DNA from: Microbacterium testaceum StLB037
Lineage (GTDB): Bacteria > Actinomycetota > Actinomycetes > Actinomycetales > Microbacteriaceae
DNA length: 64,000 nt
Direction of reading: 5' to 3'
Assembly: GCF_900104345.1 (NCBI RefSeq)
Contig: NZ_FNJN01000007.1
Location: 62,001-126,000, forward strand
Shown here: piece after piece, positions 27,468 through 36,212 of the stretch
Position numbering within the stretch: the first letter of the stretch is position 1
Layout of the letters: each line of letters begins with the position of its first letter
Notes under the pieces: generated by a model
The model's database searches: none
The model's input: only the letters and a program-made list of their open reading frames with translations
What the model was told of the DNA's origin: nothing
Program-made: the position numbers and the translations under genes

Positions 27468-28184
27468 GTGAGAGACCAGGTACAGGCCGTACCCGACATC
27501 CATGCGCTGCGCGATCGCCTCGAGCGCATGCAGGGGCGGCGCATGGACGCACCGGTCCTGCCGACGCATCCGGCTTTCTCTTCGCTGCTGCCCGGTGGGG
27601 GATTGCGGTCGGGGTCGGCATACGCGCTGGCCCGCTCGGCGTCTCTTCTGCTGGCGCTCATGGCGCGACCCTCGCAGGACGGCGCGTGGTGCGGGGTGAT
27701 CGGCATGCCCGAGCTCGGAGCCGAGGCCGCCGAGAAGTACGGTCTCGACCTCGATCGACTCGTGTTCATCCCCGACCCGGGTCCCCGATGGCTCGCCGTG
27801 ACGGCGACGATCACCGAAGTGCTGCCCGTGGTGGCGGTGCGCCCTCCCTCGGGGTCGACGGCCGCCCGCGGAGGCGCCGAGACCACGAGACTGGCCGCGC
27901 GGTTACGCGATCGCGGTTCGGTCCTGCTCGTACAGGGAGCCTGGCCCCAGGCCGAGGCGGTGATCGATGTCGCCGATCCGCGGTGGTCGGGGCTCGGCCA
28001 CGGACACGGGTACCTCGCCGGGCGTGAGCTGACCGTGTCCGTGACCAGCCGACGCTCGCCGAACGCCCGACGCGCGCGCATGCTGCTGCCCGCCGCAGAC
28101 GGGACGATCGAGCTGCTGGGTGCTCCGGCGGAGCGACTGGTTCCGCGCGAGCGCGATGCCTTCCCGGTGCGGGCGGTGGGATGA
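27468..28184 (+). CDS. imuA': ImuA' mutasome protein
   Basis: A 238-residue actinobacterial ImuA', a RecA-like accessory of the ImuB-DnaE2 translesion system. THPAFSSLLPGGGLRSGSAY corresponds to the position of the RecA Walker A, but has no GKT, as usual for ImuA'. It recruits ImuB and DnaE2. GTG 27468 is preferred over GTG 27450, which would lie inside the promoter; GTGAGG stands 6 nt before it. Its stop overlaps the imuB start (ATGA). Confidence 0.83.
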   Translation: MRDQVQAVPDIHALRDRLERMQGRRMDAPVLPTHPAFSSLLPGGGLRSGSAYALARSASLLLALMARPSQDGAWCGVIGMPELGAEAAEKYGLDLDRLVFIPDPGPRWLAVTATITEVLPVVAVRPPSGSTAARGGAETTRLAARLRDRGSVLLVQGAWPQAEAVIDVADPRWSGLGHGHGYLAGRELTVSVTSRRSPNARRARMLLPAADGTIELLGAPAERLVPRERDAFPVRAVG

Positions 28185-29728
28185 TGCAGGCCCCCACGCG
28201 CAGCCTCGTGCTGTGGTTCCCCGACTGGCCCATCACGGCGTTCTCGAACGAGGCGGTGAGCCCTCCTCGGCCGGATGCCGCGGTGGCGGTGTTCTCCCAC
28301 AATGTCGTCGTCGCCTGCTCGTGGGCCGCCCGGGCGCAGGGCGTGCGCCGCGGACAGAAGCGCCGCGATGCGCAGGCGCTGTGCCCGGGACTGCAGATGG
28401 TGCCGGCCGATCCCGTGCGAGATGCACGAGCATTCGCCCCGGTCGTCGCCCGGATCGAGGAGCGCGCTCCCGGCGTTCAGGTCGTCCGGCCCGGTCTCTG
28501 CGCCCTCCGCGCACGAGGACCGGCGCGCTATTACGGCGGTGAGGTCGAGGCTGCGCGCATGCTGATCCGGCAGCTCGACGACGACGGGTTCGGGGGCGTG
28601 CGCGCGAGTGTCGCCGACGGGGTGTTCACCGCGGAGCAGGCGGCTCGGACGGCACCTGATGACGACCCCGTCCGCATCGTCGAGCCCGGTGGGGCCGGGG
28701 CCTTCCTCGCGCCCCTGTCGATCGCGACTCTCGACGACGCCGAGTTCGGCAGCCTGCTGTCTCGACTGGGAGTGCACACCCTGGGCGAGCTGGCGGGACT
28801 CCAGGTCGAGCGGGTGCGGGAACGGTTCGGCGAGAGGGGGGTTCGCCTGCACGCCCTCGCCGGGGGACTCGATTCGCAGCCGGTCCAGCCGCGGACACCC
28901 CCTCCCGAGTTGCACCGCGACGTCGCGTTCGAACCGCCTCTCGAGCTCGCCGACCAGGTCGCTTTCGGCATGCGTGTCGCCGCCGAGGAGTTCATCGCCC
29001 AGCTCGGCGTGCACGATCTGGTGTGCACCGAGCTGCGCGTCGTGCTCACGGGTGAACGGGGCGAACGCAGCGAGCGCGTGTGGCTGCACCCCGGTTCGTT
29101 CGACGCCGCCGGGGTGGTCGACCGCGTGCGCTGGCAGCTCGCCGAAGACGCGCAGGGCATCTTCGGTAGCGGGGTCGCGGGGGTGCACATCGAGCCGGAG
29201 GCCGTCGACGCCGCAGCGCACCATGCCAAGGGGCTGTTCGGGGCCGGACCCGACGAGCGGGTGCATCACGCTCTCTCTCGCGTCCAGGCGATGCTCGGCC
29301 ACCGCGGCGTTGTGACCCCCACGATCGGTGGCGGACGCTGGCTCACCGAGCGTCAGGTGCTCGTGCCGTGGGGTGATCGGGCGATCGCCGAGAAGGTGCG
29401 GACGCGGCCGTGGCCGGGCAGCCTCCCCGACCCTCTGCCCGCCACCGTCTATCCGGAGCCGCGTCTGGTGGGGGTCACCGACATCGCCGGTGCGCCGGTC
29501 ACAGTAGGCGAACGCGACGTGCTGAGCGCTCCGCCGGCCGTCCTCGAGACCGCCGGGCAGCGACGCCGCATCAGCGAGTGGGCGGGTCCGTGGCCGATCA
29601 GCGAGCGGGGGTGGGATGCCCTGCGGGCGCGCAAGGCTCACCGGTTCCAGGTGGTCGACACCGATGGGGGTGCCTGGTTGCTGGTGGTCGAAGAGGGCGA
29701 GTGGAGAGCAGAGGGACGCTATGACTGA
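28181..29728 (+). CDS. imuB: ImuB, catalytically inactive Y-family polymerase
   Basis: A 515-residue ImuB, the hub that binds the sliding clamp, ImuA' and DnaE2. It has the Y-family layout (ACSWAARAQGVRRGQKRRDA fingers; LGVHTLGELAGL helix-hairpin-helix) but lacks the catalytic acidic residues: the N-terminus reads LWFPDWP, and RPGLCALRARG replaces the SxDE motif. This is normal for ImuB. The C-terminal region after about 340 is the ImuA'/DnaE2-binding part. Middle gene of the SOS operon. Confidence 0.92.
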   Translation: MMQAPTRSLVLWFPDWPITAFSNEAVSPPRPDAAVAVFSHNVVVACSWAARAQGVRRGQKRRDAQALCPGLQMVPADPVRDARAFAPVVARIEERAPGVQVVRPGLCALRARGPARYYGGEVEAARMLIRQLDDDGFGGVRASVADGVFTAEQAARTAPDDDPVRIVEPGGAGAFLAPLSIATLDDAEFGSLLSRLGVHTLGELAGLQVERVRERFGERGVRLHALAGGLDSQPVQPRTPPPELHRDVAFEPPLELADQVAFGMRVAAEEFIAQLGVHDLVCTELRVVLTGERGERSERVWLHPGSFDAAGVVDRVRWQLAEDAQGIFGSGVAGVHIEPEAVDAAAHHAKGLFGAGPDERVHHALSRVQAMLGHRGVVTPTIGGGRWLTERQVLVPWGDRAIAEKVRTRPWPGSLPDPLPATVYPEPRLVGVTDIAGAPVTVGERDVLSAPPAVLETAGQRRRISEWAGPWPISERGWDALRARKAHRFQVVDTDGGAWLLVVEEGEWRAEGRYD

Positions 29729-29768
29729 GGCTCCGCGCACCCCCGGTCCGCAGAAGGGGTCGCGCTGA
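29721..29768 (+). CDS. 15-codon coupling minicistron
   Basis: ATG 29721 overlaps the end of imuB in another frame and encodes MTEAPRTPGPQKGSR; its TGA (29766-29768) overlaps the dnaE2 ATG by one base (TGATG). It bridges the 39-nt gap so ribosomes leaving imuB can reach dnaE2. Whether the peptide itself matters is unknown; it may be chance. Confidence 0.35.
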   Translation: MTEAPRTPGPQKGSR

Positions 29769-32700
29769 TGGGATGGACCAACCCTCCCGTGAAGTGGTCC
29801 GAGCTCGAGCGCGTGCTCAGCGACGCCCGCAGACCCACCGGCGCACCGCCGAACGGCGACGGCGGTGACAGCCCCGCCTGGTCGCACAAACGCGGAGCCT
29901 ACGTACCGCCCTCGATCGAGCGGCCCACCGATACGGTGCCCTACGCCGAGCTCCACGCGCACTCGTCCTACTCGTTCCTCGACGGCGCGTCCTCACCCGA
30001 AGAACTCGTCGAAGAGGCCGAGCGCTTGGGGTTGCACGCCCTCGCCCTCACCGACCACGACGGCTTCTACGGCATCGTACGATTCGCCGAGGCGGCCGAA
30101 CAGCGGGCCGTGAACACCGTCTTCGGCGCGGAGTTGTCGCTCGGGCTCCCCGGCCCCCAGAACGGGGAGGCGGACCCGACCGGCTCGCACCTGCTCGTCC
30201 TCGCCCGCCAGGAAGAGGGTTATCACCGCCTCGCCGCCGCCATCACCCACGCCCAGCTGACCGGTGCAGAGAAGGGCCGGCCGGTCTACGACCTCGAAGA
30301 CCTCGCCGAACGAGCCGGGGGACCGGGCGACCCGCAGTGGGCGGTGCTCACCGGATGCCGCAAGGGGGCGGTACGCCAGGCCCTCGCCTTCGAGGGGCCG
30401 GCCGGAGCCGCGCGTGAACTCGACACCCTCGTCGACCTGTTCGGCGCCGAGGCGATCTATGTCGAGCTGATGGATCACGGCGATCCGCTCGACTCGCGCC
30501 GCAACGACGTCCTGGCCGCGCTCGCCGCCGAGCGAGGGTTGCCGATCCTCGCCACCAACAACGTGCACTACGCCGCTCCGCAGAAGGAGCTGTTGGCCGC
30601 CGCCGTCGCCGCGGTGCGGGCGAACCGCGGCCTCGATGAGCTCGACGGCTGGCTCCCCTCCCACGCCGGGGCGCATCTGCGTTCGGGCGTCGAGATGGCG
30701 GCGCGGTTCCGGCGCTACCCGGGAGCGGTGGCGCGCACGGTCGAGCTCGCCGATGAGATCGCTTTTCCGTTACGGCGGGCCAAGCCCGCCCTGCCGAAGC
30801 AGAAGGTGCCCGAGGGGCACACGCCCATGTCGTGGCTGCGGCACCTGGTCTGGGCGGCCGTACCTCGCAAGTACCCAAATCTGTCCGACGACGACCGGCG
30901 GCGCATCGAACGCGAGCTCGAGGTCATCGAGATGAAGGACTTCCCGGGCTACTTCCTCATCGTCTACGGCATCGTGGCCGAGGCGCGGCGGCGCGGCATC
31001 CTGTGTCAGGGGCGGGGGTCGGCGGCCAACAGCGCCGTCTGCTACCTGCTCGACATCACCGCCGTCGACTCGATCTTCTACAAGCTGCCGTTCGAGCGGT
31101 TCCTCTCGAGCCTGCGCGACGAAGAGCCCGACATCGACGTCGACTTCGACTCCGACCGTCGCGAAGAGATCATCCAGTGGGTCTACGGCGAATACGGGCG
31201 TGAACGAGCGGCGCAGGTCGCGAACGTGATCCAGTACCGCCCGAAGAACGCCGTGCGCGACATGGCCCGTGCGCTCGGGCACTCCCCGGGCCAGCAGGAT
31301 GCCTGGTCGAAGCAGGTCGAGCGGTGGGGAGCCACCCTCGAGAGCGGAGCCGATCACGACATCCCCGACCAGGTCATCGAGTTCGCGTCGGAGCTGTTGA
31401 AGGCGCCGCGACACCTCGGCATCCACTCCGGGGGAATGGTGCTCACCGACCGCCCGGTGGGCGAGGTCGTCCCCATCGAGCACGCGCGGATGGAGAACCG
31501 CACGGTGATCCAGTGGGACAAGGACGATGCCGCGTGGATGGGGCTGGTCAAGTTCGACCTCCTGGGCCTCGGCATGCTCGCGGCCCTGCAGTACTGCTTC
31601 GACCTGATCCGCGACGCCACGGGGGAGGAGTGGGAACTGTCGACTCTGCCGAAGGAAGAGAAGGCGGTGTACGACATGCTCTGCCGTGCGGATTCGATCG
31701 GGGTGTTCCAGGTGGAGTCGCGCGCGCAGATGGGTCTTCTGCCCCGGTTGCAGCCCCGCAAGTTCTACGACCTCGTGGTGCAGATCGCCCTCATCCGCCC
31801 CGGCCCGATCCAGGGCGGGGCCGTCCACCCGTTCGTGCGCCGCAAGCTCGGCCAGGAGCCGATCACCTACGTGCACCCCAAGCTCGAGCCGGTGCTCTCA
31901 CGCACGATGGGAGTACCGGTGTTCCAAGAACAACTCATGCAGATGGCCGTGGCCATCGGCAACTGCTCCGCCGAAGACGCCGATCTGCTGCGTCGCGCCA
32001 TGGGATCCAAGCGTGGACTGGAGCGGATCGACTCCTTGCGGGAGACGCTCTACGCGGGCATGGCCGAGAACGGCCTGGTGGGGCAGGTCGCCGACGAGCT
32101 CTACGCCAAGATCCAGGCCTTCGCGAACTTCGGTTTCGCGGAGTCGCATTCGCTGTCGTTCGCTCTTCTGGTCTACGCCAGCTCATGGATCAAGCTGCAC
32201 TACCCGGCCGCCTTCCTCGCCGGGCTCCTGCGCGCACAGCCCATGGGGTTCTACTCGCCCGCCACACTCACCGCCGATGCCCGCCGGCACGGGGTGCAGG
32301 TACGTCGGCCCGATCTGCTGCGCTCGGGGGTCGAGGCGACCCTCGAACCCGTGGACGACACGGACAGCGAGAGGGGATCGGAGCGGACGAATGCCGCGGG
32401 GACGGCGAGAGGGGCGGATGCCGCGGGGTCCGCATCACCGGGTTCGGCGCCGCGGCGGGCGAGGAGGCCGGCGACCGGGCTCGAGGCGTGTGCTCACGCG
32501 ATCCAGCCGCCGACGGGGGAGTTCGACCCCGCGGAGGCCGATGAGACGCTCGCCCATCGCCGCGACGGGGGTTTCGCCGTGCGTCTCGGGCTGGCCGGCG
32601 TCACCGGAATCGGAGCCAAGGTCGCCGCGCGCATCGTCGACGAGCGAGAGAACGGCGGAGACTACCGCGACCTGCGCGACCTCGTTCGGCGGACGGGATT

Positions 32701-33277
32701 GGTCACGGCTCAGCTCGAAGCCCTCGCCACGGCGGGAGCGTTCGACTGCCTCGGGCACACGAGGCGCGAGGCGATCTGGTTGTCGGGGTCGGCCGCCCTC
32801 GACCGTCCGGAGTTCCTCCCCGACTCCCTGGTGGCCGTCCAGCCTCCTCTATTCACCGACCCGTCGAGCTACGAGATCCTCGCATCCGACCTGTGGGCCA
32901 CGGGCCTGTCGGCGGACGACCATCCGCTCACCCATTTCCGGGCCGCGCTCGATGCCCGCGGGGTGCTGACCTCGCGTGAGCTCCGCACCTTCGAGACCGA
33001 CCGGCGCATCGAGGTGGCGGGGCTCGTGACGCACCGACAGCGGCCGGCCACGGCATCCGGGATCACGTTCCTCAACCTCGAAGACGAACACGGCCTGATG
33101 AACATCATCTGCTCGGTCGGCGTGTGGAACAGATACCGCCGCGTCGCGCGCGAATCACCCGCTCTCATCGTGCGCGGGATGCTCGAGCGCTCGGTCGAGG
33201 GAGTGACCAACGTGGTCGCCGACGGATTCACCGATCTGCGCGTGGGAGTGTCCCACGCGTCGCGAGACTTCCGATGA
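29768..33277 (+). CDS. dnaE2: Error-prone DNA polymerase DnaE2
   Basis: A 1169-residue C-family polymerase. PHP domain begins near residue 58 (AELHAHSSYSFLDGASSPEE, LALTDHDGFYG); the polymerase active-site DxD is in PDIDVDFDSD near 455-460; then beta-clamp/HhH region and a C-terminal OB fold (FLNLEDEHGLMNIICSVGVW). It makes mutagenic translesion DNA with ImuA' and ImuB. Residues about 858-914 are an Arg/Gly/Ala/Ser-rich insertion that looks disordered and is absent from the usual family core. Last gene of the LexA-controlled operon. A 9-bp hairpin lies in its last codons (33239-33259). Confidence 0.95.
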   Translation: MGWTNPPVKWSELERVLSDARRPTGAPPNGDGGDSPAWSHKRGAYVPPSIERPTDTVPYAELHAHSSYSFLDGASSPEELVEEAERLGLHALALTDHDGFYGIVRFAEAAEQRAVNTVFGAELSLGLPGPQNGEADPTGSHLLVLARQEEGYHRLAAAITHAQLTGAEKGRPVYDLEDLAERAGGPGDPQWAVLTGCRKGAVRQALAFEGPAGAARELDTLVDLFGAEAIYVELMDHGDPLDSRRNDVLAALAAERGLPILATNNVHYAAPQKELLAAAVAAVRANRGLDELDGWLPSHAGAHLRSGVEMAARFRRYPGAVARTVELADEIAFPLRRAKPALPKQKVPEGHTPMSWLRHLVWAAVPRKYPNLSDDDRRRIERELEVIEMKDFPGYFLIVYGIVAEARRRGILCQGRGSAANSAVCYLLDITAVDSIFYKLPFERFLSSLRDEEPDIDVDFDSDRREEIIQWVYGEYGRERAAQVANVIQYRPKNAVRDMARALGHSPGQQDAWSKQVERWGATLESGADHDIPDQVIEFASELLKAPRHLGIHSGGMVLTDRPVGEVVPIEHARMENRTVIQWDKDDAAWMGLVKFDLLGLGMLAALQYCFDLIRDATGEEWELSTLPKEEKAVYDMLCRADSIGVFQVESRAQMGLLPRLQPRKFYDLVVQIALIRPGPIQGGAVHPFVRRKLGQEPITYVHPKLEPVLSRTMGVPVFQEQLMQMAVAIGNCSAEDADLLRRAMGSKRGLERIDSLRETLYAGMAENGLVGQVADELYAKIQAFANFGFAESHSLSFALLVYASSWIKLHYPAAFLAGLLRAQPMGFYSPATLTADARRHGVQVRRPDLLRSGVEATLEPVDDTDSERGSERTNAAGTARGADAAGSASPGSAPRRARRPATGLEACAHAIQPPTGEFDPAEADETLAHRRDGGFAVRLGLAGVTGIGAKVAARIVDERENGGDYRDLRDLVRRTGLVTAQLEALATAGAFDCLGHTRREAIWLSGSAALDRPEFLPDSLVAVQPPLFTDPSSYEILASDLWATGLSADDHPLTHFRAALDARGVLTSRELRTFETDRRIEVAGLVTHRQRPATASGITFLNLEDEHGLMNIICSVGVWNRYRRVARESPALIVRGMLERSVEGVTNVVADGFTDLRVGVSHASRDFR

Positions 33278-33293
33278 CGTCGGATGCCATCAC

Positions 33294-33299
33294 TAGACT
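33294..33299 (+). promoter_or_regulatory. -10 box of DUF2510 gene
   Basis: TAGACT, 42 nt before the ATG; no clear -35. Confidence 0.4.
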
Positions 33300-33341
33300 C
33301 GGGCCATCTCGCCCGGTTCCGCACCTGACAGGGGAAACGAC

Positions 33342-34706
33342 ATGACCGACACTCCCACTCCGCCCGACGGCTGGTATCCCGACCCCGCCGGAGGCGGCGG
33401 TCTGCGCCGCTGGAACGGCACCGGCTGGACCGACGAGGTGCGCTCCGCCACGGAATCCGCGTCGGCGCACGACGCCGCGCCGCGACCCGGCGACAGCTCG
33501 GCGGACCAGGGCTCCGCGGCCACCGAAGGGTCGTCGTACGACATCTCGTCGAGCCTCGACCCGCAGGAGCACCCCGCAGGCGCGGCGCACGAGGGAGCGT
33601 CGGCCGACGCTTCGGCGCACGAGGGCACTCCGTCGCTCGACACCCCGTCGGCGTACGCTGCGGGCGGTGCGGACAGCCACGACACGCACGGCCAGGACGG
33701 CGCGCACGATGCGGCCGCTCCGCTCACCGCCTCCGAGCCGGCGGCCCCTGCTCCACACGAGCCGGCTCCGTACGACTCTGCCGCGCACAACTCAGCCGCG
33801 CACGACTCTGTCGCGCACGAGTCCCCGTCGCATGACTCCGCAGCGTCCGAGTCCGCCTCGCACGGCTCGGCGTCGCACGGCTCGGCATCGCACGGCTCGG
33901 CGTCGTCCGGCTCCGCGCCCTCGGCGGTTCCGGATTCGGCGTACTCCGCCGCCGGGGCAGCCGCCGCCGCGGGCGTGCCGCCCGTGGCTCCGCCCGCAGC
34001 CCCCGTGGCTCCGCCCGCAGCCCCCGTGGCTCCGCCCGCAGCCCCGGCCTACACGTCCGCCCCGGCTTTCCCGGGCGCGCCGGCTTCCTCCTCCGCTCCG
34101 GCGTACGTCGCCGGCGCGGCCGGGGCCGGCTACGCCGCAGGCCCGGGCTACCCGAGCGCACCCCCGGTGTCGTACGACACCGCAGCCCCTCGCCGCGACA
34201 TCAAGACCAACACCGTGTGGGTGTGGCTCATGGTCTTCCTGCCGGTGCTCAGCCTGCTCGGAGTGGTGATCTTCGACTGGTCGTCGTACTTCCGTGACGC
34301 CTTCTACGCCGGCGTGTACTCCTACGACTCCGGCCCGGCGTCGATGGCCGGCACGAACGCCGCGACCGCGCTGATCACCGTCGTGACGTCGGTGGTGAGC
34401 ATCGTCGTCTCGGCGCTCACGGTTCTGTTCGCCTTCCTCGACTGGCGTCAGTTGCGCGCACGCGGTGTCGATCGTCCGTTCCACTGGGCCTTTAGCTTCT
34501 TCGTGCTGGTCATCGGCTCGGGCCTTGTGTACATCATCGGTCGCGGTGTGATCCTGCGTCGCCGCACCGGCTCGGGCCTCGGTCCGATCTGGGCCGCTGT
34601 CGCTGTCAAGCTCGCCGTGGTGATCGGCTTCATCGTCTGGATCGTCGTGCTCATCGCGCAGATGTCAGCTCTCATCAACGACTTCTCCACCAGTTTCGGC
34701 TACTGA
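33342..34706 (+). CDS. DUF2510 membrane protein with repetitive linker
   Basis: A 454-residue protein. Residues 5-35 are a DUF2510 domain (PDGWYPDPAGGGGLRRWNGTGW), a surface-type WYxDP motif. Residues 36-285 are low-complexity: runs of AHDS/SHGSA, three PVAPPAA heptads and Ala/Pro/Ser. The last 165 residues hold four membrane helices (VWVWLMVFLPVLSLLGVVIF and others). Probably a multi-pass protein with a long disordered cytosolic tail. AGGGGAAA precedes the ATG. Function unknown. Confidence 0.78.
   Translation: MTDTPTPPDGWYPDPAGGGGLRRWNGTGWTDEVRSATESASAHDAAPRPGDSSADQGSAATEGSSYDISSSLDPQEHPAGAAHEGASADASAHEGTPSLDTPSAYAAGGADSHDTHGQDGAHDAAAPLTASEPAAPAPHEPAPYDSAAHNSAAHDSVAHESPSHDSAASESASHGSASHGSASHGSASSGSAPSAVPDSAYSAAGAAAAAGVPPVAPPAAPVAPPAAPVAPPAAPAYTSAPAFPGAPASSSAPAYVAGAAGAGYAAGPGYPSAPPVSYDTAAPRRDIKTNTVWVWLMVFLPVLSLLGVVIFDWSSYFRDAFYAGVYSYDSGPASMAGTNAATALITVVTSVVSIVVSALTVLFAFLDWRQLRARGVDRPFHWAFSFFVLVIGSGLVYIIGRGVILRRRTGSGLGPIWAAVAVKLAVVIGFIVWIVVLIAQMSALINDFSTSFGY
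33861..33905 (+). repeat. Three 15-bp tandem repeats in coding sequence
   Basis: Unit CACGGCTCGGCGTCG, one copy with a single change; encodes SHGSA-type repeats in the DUF2510 protein linker. Confidence 0.9.
33981..34043 (+). repeat. Three identical 21-bp tandem repeats in coding sequence
   Basis: Three identical units beginning CCCGTGGCTCCGCCCGCAG; each encodes PVAPPAA. Identity at DNA level indicates recent slippage. Confidence 0.93.
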
Positions 34707-34711
34707 ATCGT

Positions 34712-34738
34712 CGGGCGGGCGCCCCTGGTGCCCGCCCG
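34712..34738. terminator. Hairpin between convergent genes
   Basis: Perfect 9-bp GC stem (34712-34720 with 34730-34738) with a 9-nt loop between DUF2510 and coaBC. Confidence 0.7.
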
Positions 34739-34807
34739 GCCACGTTCGAAGTCCGTCGTGCGTCTTGCGCCCCGCGTTGTCAGCCGCGCGGCGACAGTCA
34801 CGCGTCG

Positions 34808-36019
34808 TCAGTGGCGCATCGACGCGCGCACGGTCAGGACCGCGTCGAGGAGCGCGTGAGCCGCGTCATCCTTGGATCCCGCGACCGTCGCGAGCACGTC
34901 ACCCGTGGCATCCACGATGGTGAGGGCGTTCTCAGACGATTCGAACCCGCGCGTCCAGCCCACGGCATTGGCCGCCAGCAGATCGACGCCCTTTCGCGCC
35001 GCCTTCGCGCGAGCGCGTTCCCGCAGCTCCGCTTCGTCGGCCACGGTCTCGGCCGCGAACCCGACGATCGTCTGCCCGGGGCGGCGGGCGGTCGCGAGTC
35101 CCGCGAGGATGTCGCGGTTCTCGCGCAACTCGAGCGTAAGGCCGCCGGGGGAGTCCTGCTTCCGGAGCTTGTGTTCCGACACCGCGGCGACGGAGTAGTC
35201 GGCGACAGCCGCGGCCATGACGATCACGTCGGCGTCGGGGGCTACGGCATCCATCGCCCGTCCCAACTCGTCAGCGGTCCCGGCGGCGATCACTTCGACG
35301 CGAGGGTCGGGGCGCACGTCCGCGTCGAGGTGCGCGGCGACGAGCGTCACGCGCGCGCCCCGGTCCGCGGCGGCCCGTGCGATCGCCACGCCCTGCCGAC
35401 CGCTCGAGCGGTTCCCGAGGAACCGCACGGGGTCGATGGGCTCGCGCGTCCCCCCGGCGCTCACGACGATCGAAAGCCCCTCAAGGTCGCGCGGGCGTCC
35501 GACGAGCGCCAGGGCCGCGGCCACGATCTCTTCGGGCTCCGACATGCGCCCGGGGCCCGAGTCGCCGCCCGTGAGCACGCCGTCGGCCGGTCCGACCACG
35601 TGCACGCCGCGGGAGCGCAGGACGTCCATGTTGTGCGCGGTGGCCGGGTGCCGCCACATCTCTGTGTGCATGGCCGGGGCGACGACGACCGGAGCCGTCG
35701 TCGCGAGGAGAGTCGTGCCGAGCAGGTCGGACGCCAGCCCCGCCGTCATCGCGGCGAGAGTGTTCGCGGTGGCGGGGGCGACGATCACCAGGTCGGCTGA
35801 CTGGCCCAGCGCGACGTGCCGGACACGCGCGACGTCATCGTGCACCGAGGTCGTCACGGGGTTGCGGCTGAGGGCCTCCCACGTGGGCAGGCCCACGAAA
35901 CGCAGGGCGTCCGCGGTCGGGATCACGTGCACGTCGTGCCCCGCCTTCACGAGCAGGCGCACGAGGCTCACGGTCTTGTAGGCGGCGATGCCCCCGGTCA
36001 CTCCCACGACGACGAACAT
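34808..36019 (-). CDS. coaBC: CoaBC: PPC decarboxylase / PPC synthetase
   Basis: A 403-residue bifunctional enzyme of coenzyme A synthesis. The N-terminal flavin-dependent CoaC domain starts VVVGVTGGIAAYK, with PATANTLAAMTAGLASDLL and the PAMHTEMW substrate loop. The C-terminal CoaB domain (from about 190) carries SAGGTREPIDPVRFLGNRSSG and AVADYSV. It couples phosphopantothenate to cysteine and then decarboxylates the product. ATG 36019 is the only start giving the conserved N-terminus; upstream frame is an artefact of the inverted repeats. Confidence 0.95.
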   Translation of the reverse strand: MFVVVGVTGGIAAYKTVSLVRLLVKAGHDVHVIPTADALRFVGLPTWEALSRNPVTTSVHDDVARVRHVALGQSADLVIVAPATANTLAAMTAGLASDLLGTTLLATTAPVVVAPAMHTEMWRHPATAHNMDVLRSRGVHVVGPADGVLTGGDSGPGRMSEPEEIVAAALALVGRPRDLEGLSIVVSAGGTREPIDPVRFLGNRSSGRQGVAIARAAADRGARVTLVAAHLDADVRPDPRVEVIAAGTADELGRAMDAVAPDADVIVMAAAVADYSVAAVSEHKLRKQDSPGGLTLELRENRDILAGLATARRPGQTIVGFAAETVADEAELRERARAKAARKGVDLLAANAVGWTRGFESSENALTIVDATGDVLATVAGSKDDAAHALLDAVLTVRASMRH

Positions 36020-36061
36020 CGTCCCAGTCTTCCAGGTCGGCGTCCGAGACGGGGGTGGTGC

Positions 36062-36140
36062 GATGAGAACAGGGGGAGCGACGAGAACAGGCGGTTCCGA
36101 CGCCGAACGGCCTGTTCCCGTCGCGCGGCCTGTTCTCGTC
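36062..36140. repeat. Four-copy inverted repeat array
   Basis: Two direct copies of GAYGAGAACAGG (36062-36073, 36080-36092) face two inverted copies of GCCTGTTCYCGTC (36110-36122, 36128-36140). The array can fold as nested hairpins with an inner GGTTC/GAAC stem. It fills the divergent intergenic region between coaBC and the NRDE gene. Confidence 0.85.
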
Positions 36141-36212
36141 ACGGACCCGGGCCGCCGCACGGGGCGTCCGCGGCCCGCCCCGTCCGGGCCTCGCGCGGGT
36201 AGCGTTGTCGGA

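Noticed and set aside
27443-29962. 839-codon minus-strand ORF opposite imuA'-imuB
   Set aside because: Crosses two real genes and the SOS promoter; typical GC-rich antisense frame.
33861-34043. CRISPR-like short repeats
   Set aside because: Repeats are tandem without spacers and lie in frame within a coding region.
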